Part shown: piece after piece, positions 57,072 to 64,000 of the stretch | Position numbering within the stretch: position 1 is the first letter of the stretch | Layout: the number at the start of each line of letters is the position of its first letter | From: Harenicola maris | GTDB taxonomy: Bacteria; Pseudomonadota; Alphaproteobacteria; Rhodobacterales; Rhodobacteraceae | Direction of reading: 5' to 3' | DNA length: 64,000 bases | NCBI GenBank assembly: GCA_018524345.1 | Contig: JADQAZ010000002.1 | Coordinates: 558,001 to 622,000 of the forward strand | Made by a program: the position numbers and the translations under genes | The notes under the pieces: generated by a model | Told to the model about the DNA's origin: nothing | Seen by the model: only the letters and a program-made list of their open reading frames with translations | The model's database searches: none

Positions 57072-57463
57072 AGCACCAGATGACAGGAAATGCCGGACTG
57101 TTCCATGTCGCGTGGGAACTGACCCGGCGCGGTTGGAACGTCATGCCAACGGTGCGGAATGCCAGAGGTGCTGATCTGTATGCCGCCCCTGTCGATGACG
57201 AAGAGGCGGTGATCCCCATCCAGTCAAAGGCACTGTCGAAGCGCGCAGCAGTTCCGTTGGGTACGGACCTCGAACGTCTGAGGTCGCGGTGGTGGATCAT
57301 CACCTTAGGGGCAAACTGCGATGATCCGGTCTGTTTCATTCTGACCCTGGAAGAAGTGAAGATGTTGGCATCGCGAGACAAGGGCAAGAATCGCGCGTAC
57401 TGGCTTGAGGCAAAGAACTACGACAAGCCCGAGTTCCGCGAGGCTTGGTACCGCCTAACCTGA
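57068..57463 (+). CDS. Nuclease-cassette protein C, second PD-(D/E)XK-like fold
   Basis: The 131-aa protein begins MKHQMTGNAGLFHVAWELTRRGWNVMPT. It has D36 (RGADLYAA) and Q52-S-K54 (VIPIQSKAL), the QxK variant of the PD-(D/E)XK core. It is similar in plan to gene B but not a close copy. The pair may form a heterodimer, with A as regulator or specificity factor. That is an inference from overlap and fold. Confidence 0.6.
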   Translation: MKHQMTGNAGLFHVAWELTRRGWNVMPTVRNARGADLYAAPVDDEEAVIPIQSKALSKRAAVPLGTDLERLRSRWWIITLGANCDDPVCFILTLEEVKMLASRDKGKNRAYWLEAKNYDKPEFREAWYRLT

Positions 57464-57960
57464 TCAGTTCGTGATTTTTGGAGTGTGCAAAGCCCAAATT
57501 CCGAATCCAATAAGTTGCCTGTCTACTGGGCTATTGTGACAGAACTCATACGTTTCTGTCACCGGCGAAAAGGGCGGTTTGTGACCCTGCCCATCGCCCA
57601 AAGCCGCTATTGGCGCAGCCGCAGCAAAGGCCTGCAAAGTCCCGCATAGCGGGCCTTGGTACTTCCTGCAACCTAGGGCAACTCACGGCCCTTATCGGAC
57701 GTTCGGCACCGTCTTGAATTCACCTGTCGCCTTCCCGAAAGCCGCCATTCGTGCATAGCGCGGCATTTTAGGTAAGTCGGACGACTGCGCTGCGGACAAA
57801 GGGGGCATAATGTAACCGACGTCGAATGGTGGCTTCGGATTATGAGTTTGAGCGGGACAGTTACCCCCTGATCATACGAACCAGTGTTCTGTCGCGATCA
57901 ATCAGGTGGTGCCTGAGTGCCGCTGCAATGCGATGTCCTGCGTCGCATTGCAGCGATCGT
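57464..57960. other. Gene-free stretch with repeats and a 13-bp inverted repeat
   Basis: No coding frame is supported. CGCTGCAATGCGA / TCGCATTGCAGCG (57921-57933, 57943-57955) with a 9-nt loop lies just past the NTF2-like gene stop and may end its transcript, though no T-run follows. CCCGC-ATA-GCGGG at 57641-57653 is a small hairpin. CTCACGGCCC at 57682 starts a copy of the intergenic element. Confidence 0.45.
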
Positions 57961-58368
57961 TTACGCGACTGTCGCATCGTTCCGCGTCATGATGATCTCG
58001 CGCGTGATCTGCCAGCGGCCATCCTCAAGAACGAAATCGATGCTGAGTGAGATGAGCTGATAGCGCCCGGTCGCGTTATTCTTGCGGCTGACCACGATGT
58101 GCCCATGCGTGTCATCGGCCTCAACCAGATGGTATTGCACCCAAGGGTTGTCATCCTTCAGCGCGCCCATGTTATGCTTGATCATCTCCATGAATCCGGG
58201 TTTGTCGTTGCGCATCAACGTGCCATCGTTCAGCAGAAGATAAGTCTGCATGTCACGGTGATAGAGGTTGTCCAACACATCGAACGAATGCCCTGACACG
58301 CCATGGATCAGCCCGTCCAGTGTCGATTTGACGGCGGCTGCGTTTGCGTGATTTTCGGTCATAGCCAT
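57961..58368 (-). CDS. NTF2-like family protein (SnoaL/DUF4440-type)
   Basis: The 135-aa protein begins MAMTENHANAAAVKSTLDGLIH. It has the alpha-plus-beta cone pattern of NTF2-like domains (YHRDMQTYLLLNDGTLMRNDKPGFMEMIKHNM in blocks, ending WQITREIIMTRND). AAGGACC upstream fixes the start. The function is unknown; such proteins often bind small ligands. It is the last gene of the TetR-linked minus-strand run. Confidence 0.72.
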   Translation of the reverse strand: MAMTENHANAAAVKSTLDGLIHGVSGHSFDVLDNLYHRDMQTYLLLNDGTLMRNDKPGFMEMIKHNMGALKDDNPWVQYHLVEADDTHGHIVVSRKNNATGRYQLISLSIDFVLEDGRWQITREIIMTRNDATVA

Positions 58369-58420
58369 TGAAATGGTCCTTTTGCGATAAGTTGTTTCTC
58401 GTGAGGTTTGGCCCGAATGA

Positions 58421-58888
58421 TCACTCGGTCGCGTAGTTGCTGAACATATCCAGCACGATCTGCCATTCATCGTCTTCGTTTTCGCGCTCAAGCACGTAGA
58501 CGTATGACCCTTCAAGCTGGAAACCCTGGCTTTCGACGGCAGCGCGCGTCAAACCCTTCATTACCGCCTGCGTCCCATCATCAGAAATGAACAGGTCTTC
58601 AATCGTGTGCGACAGATCACCCTTGTTCTCGCTCATGAAGTTGATGGTCTGACGCGGAACACCGTCGCGACCTTGCGCTGGCCGGGTCGCAGGCGCGATC
58701 CAGAACGCATCTTCGTCATAGAGGGCAATGAGCCCAGCCGCGTCATGGGCTGCAGCCAGTTCATTGAAACGATCATTGAAGGCCATCAGGCTTTCACGGG
58801 CTTGCGATTGGGCCTGTGTTTCAGCAATGGCTGGCAGCGCCAGAGAGGCAACGAGAGCAATAGTGGGGAGGGCGGGTGTCAAGCGCAT
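58421..58888 (-). CDS. Secreted NTF2-like (SgcJ/EcaC-type) protein
   Basis: The 155-aa protein has a signal peptide (ALPTIALVASLALPAIAETQA) followed by FNDRFNELAAAHDAAGLIALYDEDAFWIAP, the usual opening of the DUF4440/SgcJ group. It ends EWQIVLDMFSNYATE. It is periplasmic; the ligand is unknown. It lies 52 bp upstream of the other NTF2-like gene. Confidence 0.76.
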   Translation of the reverse strand: MRLTPALPTIALVASLALPAIAETQAQSQARESLMAFNDRFNELAAAHDAAGLIALYDEDAFWIAPATRPAQGRDGVPRQTINFMSENKGDLSHTIEDLFISDDGTQAVMKGLTRAAVESQGFQLEGSYVYVLERENEDDEWQIVLDMFSNYATE

Positions 58889-58943
58889 GAGCTTGTCCTT
58901 TCACTTTAGTGTTTGATTTTAGGTGGTAAGAAGAGGGTGAGCT

Positions 58944-59480
58944 TTAAGCGGCGCGCGTCCCTCGGATTGGGTAATTGTTTTCGGGGTTGCGGATGAAGCG
59001 CAGACCGCCAAGCAGGGTTTTCAGGTCTGGCCGGGCGAATGGCGCGTTGGAGATATCCGTGACCTGCACCTGACCATCTGCATTGACGACAAAGATACCT
59101 GGCTCTGCGAAGGGTTGATCCGTTTCTTCTGGCGATCTCGGATCAGATACATAAAGCCCAAGTGCGTGCATTTGATCCAGACTCAGATCATAGCAAACCG
59201 GATAACTTGGCTGCACAAGTGCGATCTGTTCGCTCGCATTTGTTTCGGTGTCGGCGGAGACTGCGACCACATCTACTCCCAGAGCGTGAAACTGCGGCAG
59301 CAGGGCTTCCAGATCCTTCAAATAGCTCGTGCACATCGGGCAATGCTTGCCCCGATAGACGACGACCATTTGCCAATCATATCCGTCTTGCGGAGCACCG
59401 AGCGTGAGGTCGCCCCCGGCCAGCTTTGATACTGTGATTGCTGGAAGTTGTGATCCAGCGGGAATTTTTTGCGATGACAT
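58944..59480 (-). CDS. Peroxiredoxin-like redoxin with CPMC motif
   Basis: The 178-aa protein of the AhpC/TSA-thioredoxin fold has VVVYRGKHCPMCTSYLKDLE with C47 and C50, DVVAVSADTETNASEQI and a terminal GGLRFIRNPENNYPIRG. The CxxC instead of the single TxxC site suggests an atypical peroxidase or disulfide reductase. Start at MSSQKIPAG. It is transcribed away from the TetR gene across a shared operator region. Confidence 0.8.
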   Translation of the reverse strand: MSSQKIPAGSQLPAITVSKLAGGDLTLGAPQDGYDWQMVVVYRGKHCPMCTSYLKDLEALLPQFHALGVDVVAVSADTETNASEQIALVQPSYPVCYDLSLDQMHALGLYVSDPRSPEETDQPFAEPGIFVVNADGQVQVTDISNAPFARPDLKTLLGGLRFIRNPENNYPIRGTRAA

Positions 59481-59492
59481 TGTGCTATCCTT

Positions 59493-59564
59493 GCATTTTG
59501 TGGTGATCGTTATAAAATGCGTCAAAACGAAACGTCAAGGAATTTTGTAGTGATCGACACAAAA
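59493..59564. promoter_or_regulatory. Paired operator-like sites between redoxin and TetR genes
   Basis: Site 1 (59493-59520) has GCATTTT / AAAATGC arms around TGGTGATCGTTA. Site 2 (59543-59564) has TTTTGT / ACAAAA around AGTGATCGAC. They share TTTTGTRGTGATCG and would let the TetR protein repress both divergent genes. Confidence 0.55.
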
Positions 59565-60167
59565 AAAGTTGGACGGCCTAAAACCTTCGACCGTGATGAG
59601 GCCCTCACGAAGGCCATCGGCGTGTTCTGGAAGCAGGGTTACGAAGGCGCATCAATGAAGCTGCTGACGGATGAGATGGGGATTAACAGCCCCAGTCTTT
59701 ATGCAGAGTTTGGCGACAAGCACGGCCTCTACCTTGAAGCGATCAACAGCTATGCAACCAATGACGCCTGCACACCTTTGGTCGCGCTGGAGACCGTGCC
59801 CGATATTCAAAAGGCTGTTCGCGCCTTCTTCGAGGCTGTGGTTGACTACTCAACACACCATGACAGTGGAGCAAAGGGATGCTTTCTTGTCTCGTGTGTT
59901 GCGACAAGCGCGGGGCATGTAAATGGCACAGCCGAATTGCTGCAAGACGCGATCACATCGACAGATAAGCGCATCACGGCCCGCTTTGAACATGAAGTTA
60001 TGGTTGGCAATTTGCCGCAAGATTTCCCAAGCGCGGATCGCGCCAAGCTGATGTTTGACTTGCGGCAGGGTATGGTGTTCCGCGCACGCGCCGGGTTCAC
60101 CGATGACGACCTGGCTGGCGACATAGACAAATACGTAAGCTCAGTGTTGGCAAATCCTGAAAGCTGA
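59550..60167 (+). CDS. TetR/AcrR family transcriptional regulator
   Basis: The 205-aa protein (from GTG 59550 with AAGGA 9 nt upstream; ATG 59517 is an alternative inside operator site 1) has the HTH GRPKTFDRDEALTKAIGVFW, LLTDEMGINSPSLYAEFGDK and a ligand-binding half with KGCFLVSCVATSAGH. It probably controls itself and the redoxin/NTF2 run through the paired sites. The inducer is unknown. Confidence 0.87.
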   Translation: MIDTKKVGRPKTFDRDEALTKAIGVFWKQGYEGASMKLLTDEMGINSPSLYAEFGDKHGLYLEAINSYATNDACTPLVALETVPDIQKAVRAFFEAVVDYSTHHDSGAKGCFLVSCVATSAGHVNGTAELLQDAITSTDKRITARFEHEVMVGNLPQDFPSADRAKLMFDLRQGMVFRARAGFTDDDLAGDIDKYVSSVLANPES

Positions 60168-60634
60168 CCTTCGTGTACAGCGCAGCATCGGTCAAACTGG
60201 GCTCATTCCTGCCATTCTCCGCTTCGCAGCATCATGTTGAGGCAACACAAATTAGTTGGTCGCTCACGGCCCATTGCGGACTTTGACCACCACCCAACAA
60301 TGCTGCGGTGCGGCCCGTCGAAGGAGACATTCGTGGATCGTGCAGCATCTTGTCGGCCAGAACATGGGTCTGCGGGACAAAAGGTCAATTCGCTGCGTTT
60401 GCGCAAGAGGCTGCTTTCGTGCGCTTTCCGGACCATCACTTTGGAGTGCACACGAGTTGCAAACCTCCAGAGGTTACGACCTTGGTCCAGTGAGACAGTC
60501 TGTCTATTCCTCTATAAGTCGCGAAGCGTTCGACTCGCGGTCAATGGCCATCTCCCATAAACCCGGGGCGGTTCATATTGGCAAGGAAAACGATTAGAAG
60601 TGTGGGGCGTTTGCCGCCCCACACAGTGTCTTAA
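60168..60634. other. Gene-free stretch with intergenic element
   Basis: Overlapping open frames here lack ribosome-binding sites and recognisable folds. CTCACGGCCCATTGCGGACT (60263-60282) matches the elements at 57682 and 55795. Nothing else is seen. Confidence 0.4.
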
Positions 60635-60991
60635 CTATGCGTGGTGTTTCGGCATTTTTTGAAACACCACATAAAGGCCCGCCAGAATCAAAGCCGTTCC
60701 GACAACTCCGGCATTCCAGGCGGTCATAGGGTCGGTGAATCCGAACAGCCAAGGAGCCGCTACCAAAACCAAACTGTAAGAAACCCCCAGATAGGTCTGG
60801 ACCAGGTAATGTTTGTTGTGGCCGTAACCCGCTACGATCAAAGCCAAAAGCCCCGAGAGAATGAGCAATCCTGCATCGCCAACGAGGGCATTGCTAAGAG
60901 CCGACTGGCCGCCGAGAAGCATGAATGGCGACAAGATGAGCCAAAGCCCTGACGCTGTGACGGTCCATCTGAAAGCTTCACGATTCTGCAT
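60635..60991 (-). CDS. SPW repeat membrane protein
   Basis: The 118-aa protein has two SPW-type units: SGLWLILSPFMLLGG at about 14-28 and APWLFGFTDPMTAWNAGVVG at about 79-98. It has four hydrophobic helices. SPW proteins are small integral membrane proteins of unknown role, often seen near stress genes. Confidence 0.85.
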   Translation of the reverse strand: MQNREAFRWTVTASGLWLILSPFMLLGGQSALSNALVGDAGLLILSGLLALIVAGYGHNKHYLVQTYLGVSYSLVLVAAPWLFGFTDPMTAWNAGVVGTALILAGLYVVFQKMPKHHA

Positions 60992-61014
60992 AGCGCTTAC
61001 TCCAACCTTTGGCT

Positions 61015-61263
61015 TCAGGAATCGGTTTCAGGATCCGCGAGGTTGCCAAGCTCGACGGCGATAGCCATTTCCTCGTCGTCGACGAGTCCATCACCATTTG
61101 TGTCAATGTCGCCGAACACCTCCTCGGTAAGTTCAGGATATGAAACCTGAAGCTCAGCGAAGGACGCCATGCCGTCGCCGTCAGTATCAATTTCGGCAGA
61201 CATTGCATTGGCGGAGAATGCGACGGATGTCATGAGGGCAGCTACGAGACTTACATTTTTCAC
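61015..61263 (-). CDS. Secreted EF-hand calcium-binding protein
   Basis: The 82-aa protein starts at GTG 61263 (MKNVSLVAALMTSVAFSANAMSA, a signal peptide). It has two complete EF-hand loops, D26-E37 (DTDGDGMASFAE) and D54-E65 (DTNGDGLVDDEE). It would bind Ca2+ in the periplasm. A longer start at 61296 is possible but adds no signal-like sequence. Confidence 0.78.
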   Translation of the reverse strand: MKNVSLVAALMTSVAFSANAMSAEIDTDGDGMASFAELQVSYPELTEEVFGDIDTNGDGLVDDEEMAIAVELGNLADPETDS

Positions 61264-61374
61264 GTTTTTTCCGATCAAGGTAGGGCAATCCATCATGGAT
61301 TGCGGTTCAGGTCCCGGCGCATTACATTCTGCATTTGCGCAAGCTGGCCCGCTTTTTCACGCGGCCGTTATTTT

Positions 61375-61563
61375 TTACGCAAGGGCTTTCCTGGCAGCGT
61401 CGAGTTCGTATTTCGTCTTGATGTCGTCATTCGCTTTGTGCGCGGCCTCAGCAGCGTTGTAATGTCTCCAGGCCTGCGTTCTTTTTTCACCGAAGGGTGC
61501 GCCTCCACAGCTGGCTTTGACGGACTTCATCTTTTCCGAGATGGTATTGGTGTTGAGTTTCAT
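61375..61563 (-). CDS. Small hypothetical protein (62 aa)
   Basis: A 62-residue basic, helical protein (MKLNTNTISEKMKSVKASCG to YELDAARKALA) with AAAGGA 7 nt before ATG. An upstream in-frame extension is not expected. No family is recognised. The gene has a long leader with an inverted repeat. Confidence 0.55.
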   Translation of the reverse strand: MKLNTNTISEKMKSVKASCGGAPFGEKRTQAWRHYNAAEAAHKANDDIKTKYELDAARKALA

Positions 61564-61899
61564 TGTGGTGTCCTTTCCTAGGCACTTCGAGAAAGAGCGG
61601 CGCGCGAAAGAAGAATTTCTTTTTAGGGAACTCACACTTGCGCGCCGCTTTAAAACTCGAAAACACACTTCCTACTGAATTTTCAGCGGGCATATTCTAG
61701 CTAGCTTACATTCCAGTTTTCGACGCTTACACAGATCAGCTTGGAGCGATTTAATGTCAGAAAGCAGAGCCTCCCGACATGGTCTACTTAGGGGGCAGAG
61801 CAACTAAAAAAGCCGGGTCGCTGGTGCAAGCCATCTTCAGGAATATGCTGCTCGCGGCTCATAAAGGTTGGTTCCAAGGCCGCGAGCAAAAGTTCGCTT
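61564..61899. other. Gene-free stretch with two inverted repeats
   Basis: AGCGGCGCGC / GCGCGCCGCT (61596-61605, 61640-61649) lies in the leader of the 62-aa gene. TGCTCGCGGC / GCCGCGAGCA (61849-61858, 61879-61888) lies just past the groEL stop and may be its terminator, although no T-run follows. No gene is seen. Confidence 0.5.
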
Positions 61900-63866
<1,967 letters not shown>

Positions 63867-63919
63867 GGAAATGCTCCTTTTCGGGATTTCCGGGTAGGGG
63901 TGGCATGCGTAGAGACACA

Positions 63920-63946
63920 TTGGCACTCGCCACACCTGAGTGCCAA
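63920..63946. promoter_or_regulatory. CIRCE operator (HrcA site) of groESL
   Basis: TTGGCACTC-N9-GAGTGCCAA is a perfect inverted repeat with the canonical 9-bp spacer (consensus TTAGCACTC-N9-GAGTGCTAA). It lies 54 bp upstream of groES. Confidence 0.93.
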
Positions 63947-64000
63947 TGTATGGAAAGTGGTTATCCCGACGGAACTCTGCAATGGGCTGTTGAACTATAT

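Larger units (their letters stand above)
52020..57960. mobile_element. Putative genomic island 3' of tRNA-Lys
   Basis: Directly after the tRNA the sequence becomes visibly more AT-rich. Gene content turns to tandem DUF3768 genes, an AlpA/excisionase-like pseudogene, a possible HUH replication initiator and nuclease-like small genes. No integrase and no second copy of the tRNA 3' end are visible, so the limits are guesses. The island may be decayed or extend past 64000. Confidence 0.5.

Noticed and set aside
60234..60597. Two overlapping frames of about 110 aa after the TetR gene
   Set aside because: Neither has a ribosome-binding site or a plausible fold; the region carries the intergenic element.

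Overview
The window looks like a chromosomal segment of a roseobacter-type alphaproteobacterium (Rhodobacteraceae). This is inferred from the high GC of most genes and from a set of typical proteins: a CenR-like response regulator, DUF3576, DUF2125 and DUF5665 proteins, a Rhodobacter-type porin, and an alphaproteobacterial RibA with a degenerate N-terminal half. No 16S rRNA or other firm taxonomic marker is present. The left end cuts through a UbiH-type monooxygenase; the right end lies just upstream of a groESL operon.

Region 1 (1-23,970) is mostly housekeeping. It has a minus-strand run xth / thioredoxin-TPR co-chaperone / LON-domain protein / Trm112, ExoD, a CenR-like regulator, ribA with an L,D-transpeptidase, a YggS PLP protein, a TPR-sulfotransferase, a porin, a DUF3576 lipoprotein, then leuS-lptE-holA with overlapping ends. 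LysM and thioredoxin-fold membrane proteins, a flavoprotein-MscS pair, an isolated GxSxG hydrolase, an SDR/enoyl-CoA hydratase pair, DUF2125, DUF5665 and rpsO follow.

Region 2 (about 24,030-41,490) separates rpsO from pnp, genes that are usually neighbours. It carries a 10.1-kb gene for a 3371-residue secreted protein with about 20 DUF11-type repeats, followed 11 bp later by a roughly 1173-residue outer-membrane beta-barrel. The giant gene has an unusual leader with helical-phase direct repeats, a G-rich tandem repeat and a nested stem structure. Facing this pair is a minus-strand polymorphic-toxin locus: a small conserved-looking partner gene, an LHH-type nuclease toxin with a pre-toxin segment, two SMI1/KNR4 (SUKH) immunity paralogues and an ATP-grasp/D123-like protein.

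Region 3 (41,492-51,844) returns to core-type genes: pnp, an EamA transporter, two secreted proteins, 1-Cys peroxiredoxin, aldehyde dehydrogenase, GST, and the dapF-mtaB-paiB operon.

Region 4 (51,944-64,000) starts at tRNA-Lys(UUU), after which base composition and gene content change to an island-like segment. It holds two tandem DUF3768 genes, an AlpA/excisionase-like gene broken by an in-frame stop, a possible HUH-type replication initiator with a zinc knuckle, and a tightly overlapping three-gene cassette containing two PD-(D/E)XK-like nuclease folds. Beyond this lie a TetR-controlled stress module (two NTF2-like proteins and a CxxC peroxiredoxin-like protein), three small proteins (SPW, EF-hand, unknown), and a groESL operon preceded by a perfect CIRCE operator whose GroEL lacks the usual GGM tail. 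No integrase or second att site is visible in the window.

The best candidates for something undescribed are the giant DUF11 protein plus barrel pair and the three-gene nuclease cassette.
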